Translations under genes and position numbers: made by a program
From: Heterocephalus glaber
Taxonomy: Eukaryota > Chordata > Mammalia > Rodentia > Bathyergidae
Direction: 5' to 3'
DNA length: 64,000 nucleotides
Assembly: GCF_000247695.1 (NCBI RefSeq)
Contig: NW_004624881.1
Span: forward strand, 3,054,444 to 3,118,443
The notes under the pieces: model-generated
Seen by the model: only the letters and a program-made list of their open reading frames with translations
What the model was told of the DNA's origin: nothing
The model's database searches: none
In this document: positions 47,335 through 58,739 of the stretch, piece after piece
How the letters are laid out: the number at the start of each line of letters is the position of its first letter
How positions within the stretch are numbered: the stretch's first letter is position 1

Positions 47335-47890
47335 CTAATTGATGATATTAATCATAGGTACAAAAATCTTAGATACAGAAAATCCTAATCTAGTATTTGA
47401 TTATACAATAAATAAATAAATATTTGATTAAATACCAAATACTAAATAGTTGGGTAGTATAGATGAGCCAAGATGACACATAAACCTAGACATTATAGAA
47501 ACCTATAGTGGATGAAACAGTAGTGAATACTCACCATTATGAACACTCCAATAACAAAGGAAAGACACTTGGGCAAGTTTGAACTAGTGTATTGTGCAAG
47601 CCAAGTGACCACGATCCTTAGGACAAGTGAATTTCAGTTTACATTAAGTGTCCCTGTTGTCCAAGATTGACAGTAAAAGAAGGTATTATGAAACCCAAGC
47701 TGCACAATAACTGGAATGAAGCAATTATTTAATAGTAGGGGTCACATAGAGCCTCATTTACTTATTTACTTTAGAGTCACGGTGAACCTGCCTTACAAAG
47801 TGAGAAGTTGGCCCTTAATCAATGGGCATAAATCAGAAGATCGTGACTCTCTTAGCATATATATGTGTGCAGCTACCTGCTTGTTATGTT
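47335..47890. other. AT-rich intergenic, nothing recognised
   Basis: No coding frame or nameable repeat. Confidence 0.5.
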
Positions 47891-47894
47891 CTGC

Positions 47895-48072
47895 TTGTTT
47901 GTTTGTTGATAGTACTAGTGGCCTTCACACAAAGCTACATTCTCGGCCCATTTTTATTTTTTATTTTGAAATAGTCTAAGTTGCTAAGACCCTGAGGCTA
48001 CACACAAACTTGCAATGCTCTTGCTTTAGCCTCCCAGAGTGCTTAGCTTGCTGGGATGTACCAACAATCCCG
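47895..48072 (-). mobile_element. B1+ID dimeric SINE, antisense
   Basis: A decayed antisense ID part (AAAGCTACATTCTCGGCCCA) leads into antisense B1 (TATTTTGAAATAGTCTAAGT, then TTTAGCCTCCCAGAGTGCTT and GCTGGGATGTACCAACAATC). This is the mirror image of the dimer at 10540. Confidence 0.65.
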
Positions 48073-48415
48073 GATAGTGGTTTGAAAATGTGTTGCCCTG
48101 CAGAAGTCATGTTGAAATTTAATTGCACTTCTAACAGTGTCTGTAGCAGGGACCTGATGTATGACTAGGCTGAGTTCTCTGTGCTAATAGAGGAGGTTGT
48201 TGACATCATAAAAGTGCAAGTTGGTCCTCTCTTGTCCCCTGATTTCTGCCATGTGACAATGTAGCCACAGCGCTTTTCCAGATGCACCAGCATGATCTTG
48301 AACATCACAGCCTCCAGAACTGTGAGAAAATACTGATCTGAGTTTGTATTTTACCCATTCTGTGGTACTCTCCTACAGCTCTACAAAGTAGACAAAGACA
48401 TAGGGTAATTGCTTG
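48073..48415 (+). mobile_element. MaLR LTR (MST/MLT-like), sense
   Basis: The start is TAGTGGTTTGAAAATGTG, then GTCATGTTGAAATTTAATTG, then GATTTCTGCCATGTGACAAT, then CAGCCTCCAGAACTGTGAGA, with ACAAAGTAGACAAAGACATA at the end. This is the landmark order of mammalian MaLR LTRs. It is a solo remnant in the opposite orientation to the other LTRs. Confidence 0.7.
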
Positions 48416-48419
48416 ACTG

Positions 48420-49885
48420 AGAAAACCAATAAAAATAGGGGAAGAGTAGAAGACTGTTGTCAGGCACCACCATGGAAAGACCGCTCAGTTCATTAGCTGG
48501 TTTTCTGCTTCGAGTCCACTCTCAATGTCATGCTCATCAGTGATAGGGGCCCTGTCTCCTGAAACAAGGGCTCCACAGTACCCAGGCCTATGCATTTGCT
48601 ATTTCCCAGCCTTTCTATCAAAGGACCTACTTCCTTATCCTGTATCAGCCAGATACACACAAAGAACTCAGCTATATAGAGATGCTGGGCACAGCATTAT
48701 CACTTCATTGTCCTCTAATCTCTTCTCCCACTGACCCAGCTGGAAAATGTGTGCTTTTCATCAATATATCTTTGACATCTTTCCTATACAAAAGCAAGAG
48801 CTGCTCCCAGCTCTCATGAGCTCCACAGGCCAGGATTTGGGCAAATCCACAGCCCCTGAGGTAGACCTAGACCTCCCAAGGGCTGTGTCTGCTGGAGGAC
48901 CAGTCACATTTGTTAGATGCCTCCTGTGTGCCAAAGCATAGGAGACAACTGCTCTGCACTGAAGAACTGAAGCAAGGGAAAGGCTCAGATTCCCCTTCCT
49001 TCTGATTTGTCATTAATCCCAACTACTGCAGAACAATGAGCCTGACTCTGTGTTCTCCATGACTTCAGATCAGAAGAACTTGGGAAGGGTCACCACTCCC
49101 CACACCAGAAATCTTAGTATCTGACAGCTGTTATATGAGGACTCTCAAGGTGTTGTTCTTGGCTGAGGAAAAATGTCCATGTTAGTTCAGGTTCCCCTCT
49201 TAGGGGTGAGCCACATTGGGTCAATCACCTCATGGGACAGAAGGGCAAGGCCACCTTCTCTACCAAGCCACAAATCATAGTGACCACCAGGAGTTCCTCC
49301 CACATAGCTGGGGCCTTAGCTGTGTCTAGACAGCAGTCAGTTTCTCTCTGTGCCCTGTTGTGCTTCCCTTCACAGACTCTGACCTTGAACTTCTCCCCAG
49401 CACTTCCCCACTGCTTATCTCTGCACCTGTTTCCCACTCTTGAAAGTGAGCAGCAGCACACAAATATTTCATGGCCTGGCTCAGGCCTGCTGCCCTCTGG
49501 CAGTTGCAGCCCCTCAGCGAGAAACCTGGAAACTCCTCAAACCCAAGTGTGTGTGATAGAGAGTGGGACGCATTCCCTGCACCTACCACTTTCACAATCT
49601 TTCACTGATCTCAACTCAGGCACCGGTTTCAAGGCCTCTCTTCTTCCTGAGGCAAGACTGAATGTTAGGTCCTTCTGCTCACTAGACTCAGAATTTCCCC
49701 AGCCCTCGTCCTCACACCCTTTCCATTTCACAGTTCAATCTTCATCACCTTGGTGTCTTCTCCCCGAATGACAGTGAGGACCCTGTCACTACAGCATTGT
49801 CTTGATGAACTCTCGACAGGAGAAGGAAAATATCTTCATTATAAATAACTGTACCAAACTCTTTTTGAAAGTTTTGTTTGCAACT
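48420..49885. other. Intergenic, no gene recognised
   Basis: Moderately GC-rich. A 179-codon frame (49232-49771, +) lies opposite several minus-strand frames and has no recognisable domain or homologue known to me. Confidence 0.45.
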
Positions 49886-49889
49886 GGAA

Positions 49890-50120
49890 ACAGTATCTAT
49901 GACATGCTATGTGAAATTCTTAGTGAAGTCAGATTCATAGAGAAAGAAGGCAGAAGAGTGGTTGCCTTGGAGGGGGAGGGAGATGAAAGTCTCAGCGCTG
50001 GGCACTGGGGGCGGATGCACATCAGTGCACTTGGGCTTATGGGCTCTGCACTGAGCACATGCTTAATGATTCCAAGAGCCGCACAAGTGAAGTTCATAAC
50101 CTTCCCCACGTGCACACATG
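49890..50120 (+). mobile_element. Old LINE-1 3' fragment
   Basis: ATGACATGCTATGTGAAATT, then GTCAGATTCATAGAGAAAGA, then GAAGAGTGGTTGCCTTGGAG: the diagnostic 3' part of ancient mammalian L1 (L1M group), heavily diverged. Confidence 0.6.
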
Positions 50121-50124
50121 TGTG

Positions 50125-51730
50125 GCTTCACAACAGACCTAAAATTCACCCAATTTTCAAATTTAGGAGGCTGGAGTCATGGAGAGGACCGGGTTAGGAG
50201 AGCTCTGAGGTCTTTCTGGAAAGCGAGTTGGGATTCTGTGCAGTTGGGTGGCATGGGGAGGCCACATAAGGCAGGGTGTGCAAAGCACACTGTATGGAAA
50301 TGAAGAATACATTCCAGAAGGGAAGTGTGCTTCCATAATGCTGAACATGAAGCAAGTAACTGAAACCATAAGAACTGTGCTGCAGCTACAATTATGTCAC
50401 TCAAGAGATATACCTAGGGATCATGTACTTCTATTGCAATACATTTTCCCTTCATAGTCTGGATTTAATTTTGGAAAAGATGTGTCAGTGCAGACAAAGG
50501 GAAAGCCCTTGCTGCCACCTGGGTTAAACTGGACCATGTCACAGTGCACGAATTCACTCCCATGTCTCTGCAGGTGTGGGCATATTATCCAGCAGCTAGC
50601 ATAGATCTAGCATTAGCAGATCTGACATGATGATGCCCTTCACAGTATAGCTTCTTATGGGACTGGAAAATAAGGTAGCCAGTTGCATGGTATAACAAAG
50701 AAGTCAGATGTATTAAGTCCTTGCCTAGTTGAAGTTGTATATATGTGGAAACAGTTCTAGTTACAGCAAAGCATCACTAAGGTGAATGTGTGTATCTAGC
50801 ATTATCACCTTTCATCCAGGGAGAGCTAAGAAAATCAGTATTATTTTCAGTGTGCGATTCTGTAAAGCCAAACTAAATTTATAAACATCTCTAGAGTTAG
50901 TCATATTTCCATGTGAAGACTCAGTGTCTCCTCCTACTAGACCTGATTAGTTGTTTGCATGGTATATAAGAAAGTCATCCTGCTTAATCAATGAATTCCA
51001 GGGAAAATGTTATGAATTTGATAGCTTTCAATTTGACCTTGTTATAGACACATAATTTCATAACCAAGAATCTAGCTTTTTTGTCACCATTGTTTTTAGT
51101 GAAAATATTATTTACAACTGTATAAAATGGAGCTGGGACAGCAAAATCTTAGCAGCAAAGTGGTTAACCAAATTGAAAATATCAATGCACAAACATTACA
51201 GTATTAAAGCATATATGTTGCACATAAAATACAGCACAGAACCAAGAGTTGCACTGTGCTCATTAATGCTTATCAGAAGAGGTGATTAAATTTGCTCTTC
51301 CCAGAAGCAGGGGCAGAGCTCATTCCCACAGCAATCCCTACATCGCTGTCGAGTTATCTTCTTCTGCTATTCACATCTCTGTCAGCACTTACAATGTGAA
51401 CACTCATTCACAAGGAAACTAGTATTTTCTTTTCACCAGTGAAAGGTACATTTAGAAGTTAGTTTCTTTTAAGAAGCAATATTTAGTTGAAAGCCCAAAG
51501 GATGAAGATCATCAAGGTTAGGAGTGTTCAAATATTTAAACAGTAAAACCAGACTTAAAGCTGCTATAATAGTGACAGGCTTTGGATTTGGTTGATCCAG
51601 TTTACATTTAATACAAAACTACAAATATCCTCTTGTTTGTAACAACTGCAGTTGTCAATATATTTTTCTTTTCAATATAAAATTATACTTTAAGAAGATC
51701 TACACATACAAAGTTGTCTTTAAAAACTGT
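50125..51730. other. Intergenic, nothing recognised
   Basis: AT-rich from about 50620. No coding frame with a recognisable domain. Confidence 0.5.
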
Positions 51731-51734
51731 CATA

Positions 51735-51950
51735 TGAATGTAAATGCTTTGTTTAAAACAATGTATACAATGAAGCACTACTCTGCCATAAGGAATGATA
51801 ACCTTGAGTCATTTGTAGGGAAATGGATGCACATTTGGACCACAATGTTAATTGAAGTCCTCAGACATATGAGCTTCAAAATCATATGGTTTCTCTTATA
51901 TGAAAAACTTAATATACATATAAAGTACTAAATAAAAAGATGTTTTGTAG
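51735..51950 (+). mobile_element. LINE-1 3' end fragment
   Basis: Sense L1 3' end: CAATGAAGCACTACTCTGCC, then GAAATGGATGCACATTTGGA, then CATATGGTTTCTCTTATATG. It is closely related to 52291-52440. Confidence 0.75.
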
Positions 51951-52084
51951 ACAGACTAATAAATGTTTGTCAGTTTGATTCAGAGCAAAAAAAGAAAGCT
52001 AACACAAGGTTAAATTTGATACATAAAATAAATGACATTTAAAAACTTGCAAAGATAAATTTCCATTGTCTGATGTCCTTTCTG

Positions 52085-52640
52085 GTTTCCTTTTTCAGAA
52101 TGCTGTAGTTTGCAATCTAGAGGTCCTTTATTTTTTAATTAGGTTAATTCCTAACTAAGTATTTAATTTTTCTTGGTGCTATTTGAATGGTATATTTTTC
52201 CAAATTCATTTCTCTGTGTTCATTGTTAGTGTACAGGAATGCTGTTGATTTTTCTGTGTTGATTTTCTATCCTGCAACATTACTGAACTTTTACTCTGCC
52301 ACAAAGAATGATAAACTTGAATCATTTGTATAAAAATGGATGTACTTTGAGATCATAATGTTAAGTAAAATATATCAGACACTCAAGCTTAAATATCACA
52401 TGGCTTCTCTTATATGAGAAAGCCAAAGTAGAAACAAAGAGCAAAATAAAAAAGGGATAATAGAAGGTAAGTAGATAGACCTTTTTCAAAAGTAAAGGGG
52501 ATCAAGAGATGGAGAGAGGGGAAGGAAGGGAAGGGAAAAGGATGAAAACAGGAATGAAGATGTGTTATATACATGTACCCATTCCCACAAGAAATATGTA
52601 CATTATATGCCAGAAATGTTCTAAAGAAGTATAAACACTT
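52085..52640 (+). mobile_element. LINE-1 3' end with 5' inversion
   Basis: Bases 52085-52290 are antisense L1 ORF2 (TTTCTTGGTGCTATTTGAAT, then GTGTTGATTTTCTATCCTGC). From 52291 the sequence is sense 3' end (TACTCTGCCACAAAGAATGA, then CATGGCTTCTCTTATATGAG, then GAAGGTAAGTAGATAGACCT). The orientation switch at about 52290 fits twin priming. Confidence 0.75.
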
Positions 52641-52649
52641 TAAAAAACC

Positions 52650-53680
52650 AGCATAGAAAGGGAGCCTCATATTGTCTTGTCATTTAATTTTTATCACTAC
52701 CAAACACACCTCAAAGAATCTTCTTAAATAATTTCCTACTTGGTTAAAATTTTAATGTGTTTACTACCCTGCCCCAAAGACATTTATGACTTCAAATTAC
52801 TTTACACAGTTTGCTGAAGCATGAATTCTACTATTTTGTAGATTAAACATTCAGTAATACAATGCTTTACAAAAGAAATAAACTTGAATGTTCAAGATTT
52901 TTCACTCATAATGTTGGATTAGTTGCTTTTTATGATAGCTTAGCACACATTGTAGAATATGTTAATTTTGCTTTTGGTGAGTTAACTAAAAATAAGATGC
53001 AACTGAGAAAACTCACCATTGGCATGTGAATAAGCAATGTGGAATAAACTAAAAGAGTAGTAACACATCAGAATACATTCTGATTTAGTAGATTGATAAG
53101 CAGAGATTTTAAAATGAAACTTTTACAATAGCAGTGCAGATATTCATTTGCCTTATAAAATATTTGTAAGTGCAATATATACTTTAAAAAAGGAAATGAA
53201 AAGAAATCAACTTGCTGGTTGAACACTACAAAAAAACAATTTAAAAAACAAAACCTTATTTTCTGTTTGAGAAGCCCCATTTTATATATTTTTTTAAAAA
53301 TAGATTTGATTCATGTTCTAAGGATAATGACTACTTATGATATGAGGACAGCACAAATGTAAAAAATGAAATAAGTAAATAATTTCTTTCTCTTTCAATT
53401 ATATTCGTATCACAGAGGGCAGAAATGACACTTAAATGCAACCTGCATTTCATCAAGAATTTGTATTCATTATAGTAATTCACATTTTAGATGAGAAGTA
53501 TATATCTTGAAAAGATTAGAAAATAAACAAAGTTAAAGCTAATATTAGAGATAAGATAAAACATTTTGCAAAAATCATAGGAAAGATTTGAAGTAGCTTT
53601 CAGCATGTTGACACAAATAATTTTTTTGAGGTTATGTATAATAAAGTCAATTTTCCACATGAAGCATTGCAATACTGAGG
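52650..53680. other. OR 5' flank, AT-rich
   Basis: No coding frame of note before the OR2T8-like pseudogene. Confidence 0.5.
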
Positions 53681-53684
53681 TATC

Positions 53685-53707
53685 TCTTATCTCTTTTCCA
53701 CTGTTAG
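53685..53707 (+). promoter_or_regulatory. Predicted splice acceptor of the OR coding exon
   Basis: TCTTATCTCTTTTCCACTGTTAG, with the AG at 53706-53707, is a good polypyrimidine acceptor 20 bases before the ATG at 53728. The spacing is the same as in the OR2AJ1-like gene (20 bases). Confidence 0.5.
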
Positions 53708-53727
53708 TGTCAATTCTCTCTGAAATC

Positions 53728-54676
53728 ATGGAGCATGGGAACACCACCTCAGATTTCATTCTTATAGGCCTCTTCAACCACACCACAGCCCATCAGATTC
53801 TCTTTGGGGTTGTCCTAATAGTTATGATCTCCTCCCTCACAGGCAATGGGCTCATGGTACTCCTGATTCACCAGGACTCCCGGCTGCACACACCCATGTA
53901 CTTCCTGCTGAGCCAGCTCTCCCTCATGGGCCTCATGCTGGTCTGCACTACTGTGCCCAAGATGGTGGCTGCCTACTTGACTGGAAACAAGTCCATCTCC
54001 CTGGTTGGATGTGGTCTTCAGATGTTCCTGATCCATATGCTGGGAGGTGGAGAGTGCCTTCCTCCTAGCAGCCATGTCCTATGACCACTATGTGGCTATG
54101 TGCCACTCACTGCAGTATGCCACTCTCACGAGCTGGTCGTTTTGTCTGAGAATAGTTTTAGGGTCCTGGCTCCTGAGGGCAGCTGATGGCCTCATGCAGG
54201 CTGCTGCTTCCCTGAGCTTCCTCTTCTGCAACAGACACGAGATCAATCATTTCTTCTGTGAGGCCACCACACTGGTGTGGTTGGCCTTCAGTGACAGCTC
54301 TGCTTTGGAGTATGCCATGTACATCTGCTGCGTGCTGATGCTCCTCATCCCCTTGTCCCTCATCCTGACATCCTACAGCCTGATCCTCACTGCTGTCCTG
54401 CACATGTGCTCTGCAGAAGCCCACAAGAAGGTCTTTGTCACCTGCTCCTCCCATTTGGCCATGGTGGGACTCTATTATTGTAATGCCATCTTTACCTACA
54501 TGAGACCCATATCCTACAGGTTAGTGAACCATGATAAGGTCATGTCTGCATTCTATGCCATCTTCACTCCCATGTTGAACCCTGTGATCTATAGAATGAG
54601 GAACAGTGATGTGAAGGGAGCCCTGACCAAGTGCCTGACCCAGTGCTGCCTTCACTCAGCATTAAGGATGTGCTGA
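53728..54676 (+). pseudogene. OR2T8: Olfactory receptor pseudogene, OR2T8-like
   Basis: The ATG at 53728 begins [19 protein letters not shown], close to remembered OR2T8. One extra C at 54056-54057 (GAGTGCCTTCC for GAGTGCTTCC, in TM3) shifts the frame. The receptor is otherwise open from 54057 to TGA at 54674-54676. Two other core positions are changed. The TM2 LSLMD aspartate is Gly (LSLMG), and DRY is DHY in [13 protein letters not shown], a CpG-type change. Cys, TM6 ([10 protein letters not shown]) and TM7 ([10 protein letters not shown]) motifs remain. Only one frame lesion, but the substitutions suggest relaxed selection. A sequencing error at 54056 could in principle account for the frameshift alone. 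Splice acceptor and length are normal. Confidence 0.9.
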
Positions 54677-54678
54677 TT

Positions 54679-54870
54679 GAGCTGGGTTTGTTGGTGCATG
54701 CCTTTGATCCCACCACTCTGGGAAGCTGGGGCTGTACCATCACAGTATGTAGTCCAGAATGGGCAAGTCATTTACTAAAAAATACATAAAAATAATATAG
54801 AGGTTTGAGTGTAGCATAGGGTGAAAACCTTGAGTTCAATCTACAGTACTGCCAAACACCTCCTCAAAAC
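54679..54870 (+). mobile_element. B1+ID dimeric SINE
   Basis: The B1 body (GAGCTGGGTTTGTTGGTGCA, then GCCTTTGATCCCACCACTCT) is followed by an A-rich linker (AAAAAATACATAAAAATAAT) and an ID part (GTGTAGCATAGGGTGAAAAC, then GAGTTCAATCTACAGTACTG). It sits directly after the OR2T8-like stop. Confidence 0.75.
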
Positions 54871-54874
54871 TCAA

Positions 54875-56145
54875 TAATTTTTACGAAGTGATTTTTTTGG
54901 AAACCTCATAGCAGAAAAATGTACCACAGCCTACCTTCAACCATTAGATTTTTTTCCAAGGTGCTATTTCATGCCTGAAATTGCCATTAATACCAGACTC
55001 TATAATTTAATAACCTTTTTGTCTTCACTATGTATATGTAACTATTAAACACAGTGGCCATAATATTTTCAGCTTGAGGGGCCACCGAAAAAGCAACACA
55101 AATTTATTATCCTTCTGAATTTCACAGATGCATTTTGTCCTATTGTAGAACCTAGGAATCATGGTACACAATTTTTCCTCTTACATATTTGAAATCTTTC
55201 CTATTTTTCCATAAGGAAGGACTTTAGAGTTTCTTTCTGATGTACGTGGATTACCAGCATCAGTACCTTGGCACTGGAAGCCACTGTTAAGTAAAGTAAA
55301 GTTTACTTGAATATAAGCCCTGAGGCAGACAGACAATGGGGTAAAATGGAGCCAGTCAGTCACTGTGTGCCAGGTGGGGTTCATGCTTTATGTGGAGTTG
55401 CTGGTTAAGGAACGAGAATCCATGCTCTGGTCAACACAGACCCAAACCAATCAGATCTGATTATGCTACTTGTTTGGGGCTGTGGCTGACTGCAGACAAT
55501 GGAAACTACAAGAAGGAAAACCACAAATGAGGGAAAGAATTTATTGCAGTGTCTATGTCCTCATTTGGGATTTACATTTCTTCAATCTTGTCTTTTGATT
55601 TTAGATGAACTTGCACATTTTGTGTTCATTATTAAGTTGTTATCACTGACATAAATCATGATTTCTTTTAAAAAATGCAAATTACAAATTCTTAGTAAAA
55701 TGTTTCTATGTCCATATGCCACAATCCACTCTTACTCAGAGTGAATTAACTGCTCAATGAACCTGAGGAGTCACTGTTATGTTTGCTTCCCACTGAGGTA
55801 TAATTCTGAATCAGCAGAAAGTCCAGGTCCCAGGCTTTCTTCCTCCTAATTGCAACAAGAACCTCAGCTTGTCACTTACACCTGCTGTCAAGCATCTGTC
55901 CTCCCAGAGGACCCCTCTGTCCCTCCTAAGGAAGTGCTGCTGCTCTGGATTTTATTCCCAGTCTTTGCTTTGGCCTATTCCCACCTCTAGCATCAGTGGA
56001 CATTTCTGACATCATCCTCCCTCTCTTCTCAGTGTGTTTGTCAAGATTCCACTACAAAAAAACCATCAGAGGTTTTTTCCTTTAAATTGCTACTAACAGT
56101 ATATCACCTGAAATACCACCATGTGTGTACCCATTATTTTCTTGA
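54875..56145. other. Intergenic, nothing recognised
   Basis: AT-rich, no recognisable gene or repeat. Confidence 0.5.
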
Positions 56146-56149
56146 TGGG

Positions 56150-56475
56150 ACTCTCAACTACTTTTAGTTTGAATGTGCTATATTTAAAGTTCTTTTCTGG
56201 GTTCTTTTCATATGTTTGCATCTCTTTGTGGATCATTTAGGAACTTTATACCAATTGGTTTTTTTAAGGTGGCTGTCTAATCTCACCTTTGTACCAGCAA
56301 TGTGATGAAGCCCACTTGCTCCAAATATTATAAAGCTTTGTTATTTTGGTAATTCTAATGAGTGTAATAGTAACTCATTTTGCTGTAGTTTGTTTGCTTG
56401 ATGGCTGAATATTTTTGTAGTAGTTTATTGACTGATTGTGAAGCTGTTTTGTTAAATATGTCTTTTTTTTGAAAA
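56150..56475 (-). mobile_element. LINE-1 3' UTR fragment, antisense
   Basis: CACCTTTGTACCAGCAATGT, then CACTTGCTCCAAATATTATA, then TTTTGGTAATTCTAATGAGT: antisense landmarks of the L1 3' UTR, in order. It ends at a T8-G-A15 stretch (56463-56486). Confidence 0.65.
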
Positions 56476-56956
56476 AAAAAAAAAAACATGTTGCTACTCC
56501 TACAGCAGAGACAAGTTGATTGTGCAGTCATAGAAAATATATGAAATTCATCTGGCTATTTTGAATTTCTGAAATAAAGTGTAACTGGATTACTTGTTAT
56601 TATATTTTCCATATGTGCTTTCATTCAATAACTTAAAATTACCTTTTTTGATTAATTGTATATTTGCAACTGCACCTCTATCACTTCTTATATTTTACTT
56701 GAAACTCTAGCTTTGAATTAATTATGCATTGTAACAATATTCCCATATATCTTGACAAAATTATTCCATTAAAAATGTAGAACATTTTCTAGAAAGAACT
56801 TTTGTGCTGATACATAAATTTCAGGTGAGGAAGAATAAAGAATTAGTTTTGTAAATGGATATCCAGTTGTTCAAAATGTATCTCCCATCTTTTGCCTGTA
56901 AGTGAGTTTAAACTTACAATGATTTTCAGGGAAGAAATTTGACACATTTAAATAAG

Positions 56957-57040
56957 CCGTCTGGTGGGGCTGTGTCTCAGTGTTCAGTCTTTGCCTACCA
57001 TGCCAGGGTGTGGGTTCAATTTTGATCACCAAGATAAACA
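56957..57040 (+). mobile_element. ID-type SINE
   Basis: GTGGGGCTGTGTCTCAGTGT (box A region), then GTGGGTTCAATTTTGATCAC (box B), then an A-rich end. Confidence 0.65.
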
Positions 57041-57044
57041 AGCA

Positions 57045-57505
57045 CAAAGGAAGTGAAAATAAAGTTGTCAATTTTACAAAGAAGTATGTATAAATATACA
57101 TCTTACATTCCCACAGTGCTCTTATAATATGAATAATAATATTTGAATGATATTTAATGTTCAAAAATTATTAAATAATATTAATAAATCATAGTAAATT
57201 TAATATTTAATAATATTTGAATAATATCTAATCTTATATTATGAATAATACAAAAGCATTATGGGTATATAAAAGTACATATTTGTAAATATATGTCTAT
57301 GTACTTGTGTTTGCATATATGTATATTACTTTTGTATTTGTATGTAAACGTGCTCTTCAAAATACAAAACTTCAATAAAAACTGAACTTTAAGGGAAATG
57401 TTAAAAATAGCATACTTTTAGAGAGAGATTAGTATTTCATTTCTTTTCTTTGTTAAACTTTCCTTTATCTGAATTCCTTCCTTGTGTTGTTTCCCCATCT
57501 TGCAT
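57045..57505. other. Very AT-rich intergenic
   Basis: Repeated TAATATTTGAATAATAT-like words at 57130-57240. No coding content. Confidence 0.5.
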
Positions 57506-57509
57506 GATG

Positions 57510-57720
57510 TAAGACGCCGGAGTCCAGAGCTGACACCATCAGGAAGCACGGACCAGAGTTAGGCCCGCGGTCCTGCAGTCACTCTGGAAATGACCTAGGA
57601 CACCACGAGGAGGCGAATGGGGGAATCTGTCCCAGCTCCAGTGTCCTGCTCCAGAGTGGCTCGTGGGCCTCATCCTGTCACTCCATGTTAGGGCTGGCGC
57701 GTTCCCATGGAGACTGGTGT
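57510..57720. other. Isolated GC-rich patch
   Basis: About 210 bases with 9 or so CpGs in AT-rich surroundings. The frame beginning GACGCCGGAGTCCAGAGCTG is open for many codons, but I recognise no protein. It may be a small retrocopy. Confidence 0.35.
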
Positions 57721-57724
57721 ACCT

Positions 57725-58735
57725 TGAGGAAAGGGTGACTGCATTCCATATCCTGCTCTACATTCTCTCAGAAACCCAAGTGGATTAGCTTGTCCCTAAT
57801 GTAGACAGAATAAACATCGTGTAGTACACTTAAAACAGCTTCAGTTTGGCATTTCTTTTGTGGCTGCATTTTGCTTCTTATTTCACCTCTCCCTTTTTAA
57901 ATTTTTACCACATTCTTGTAAGGTGGGCTCAGTGTCAAATATCAGTTTTGATAAATGGAGTAACGATTATTGTAGAAAACATTCATTGTCTACCTTCCAG
58001 TAACACTAACCAGGCATCTGACTTTAAAAGGCTTTCATTTAGCAAAGGGAAAGTTGTGGTACTAAGAATGAATACCTGTGAGGAGGCACAGAAGAGGGAA
58101 CTGACTGCTTTTCTCTCTCCAAATGGAAAGGATTTAGTCAAATGTTCCTGTGTCAAATACAGGAGATGGAGGTTTGTGGAAAAGCAGTGAATGCCACTGA
58201 AACATGAGCTCTGACTCAGGACTTTTTACAGTAGAGACCAGCCATGTGCCCTTGGTTTGTGGACTCACATCTGGGGGCCCCACAGTGTAGTTCTGTAACT
58301 CAATCAACTAATAACTGTAAGATGGCAATACATGTAAGATGTTGAAAATTGTGCCTGACTTTTAAAAATACTAAAAAAATATTTTAAATACTTTATCAAT
58401 TATGAAGAAGACAAATTACCCAAATTATTTTCACTTATCCATTTAAGTATTCCTTTTATTTTGTGATTATTTAGTTGATTTATGAACTGATCAAAAATTC
58501 ATTTGCACAAAATCATTTGTATATTCTTAATTCATCTCTTTATTTTTCCCATTGTAGTAGGATGTCTATGGGGAATATAGATTTATTTGTGACCCCCAAA
58601 ATACCCAAAAGTCTCCCCAAGCTTGTTGCAAAGAAGGTCCACCAAGTCTCCTCTTAGAACACTTTTTAATTGTTTTTCTATTTTTTAAATGATCTTTTAA
58701 TCCTAGTAGCATGGTTTTGTGATGCACAATGGATA
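57725..58735. other. Intergenic, nothing recognised
   Basis: Open frame 57846-58190 (114 codons) lacks any recognisable domain. Confidence 0.45.
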
Positions 58736-58739
58736 TACT

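Noticed and set aside
49232..49771. 179-codon + strand open frame
   Set aside because: Overlaps open frames on the other strand; low-complexity Ser/Leu-rich translation with no domain.
50513..50526. CTCF-like AGGTGGCAG on the minus strand
   Set aside because: Only the 3' half of the motif fits; the CCASY half is missing.
57130..57240. Array of TAATATTTGAATAATAT-like words as a CRISPR-like or satellite array
   Set aside because: Irregular spacing and low-complexity AT sequence; this is eukaryotic DNA and there is no repeat-spacer pattern.
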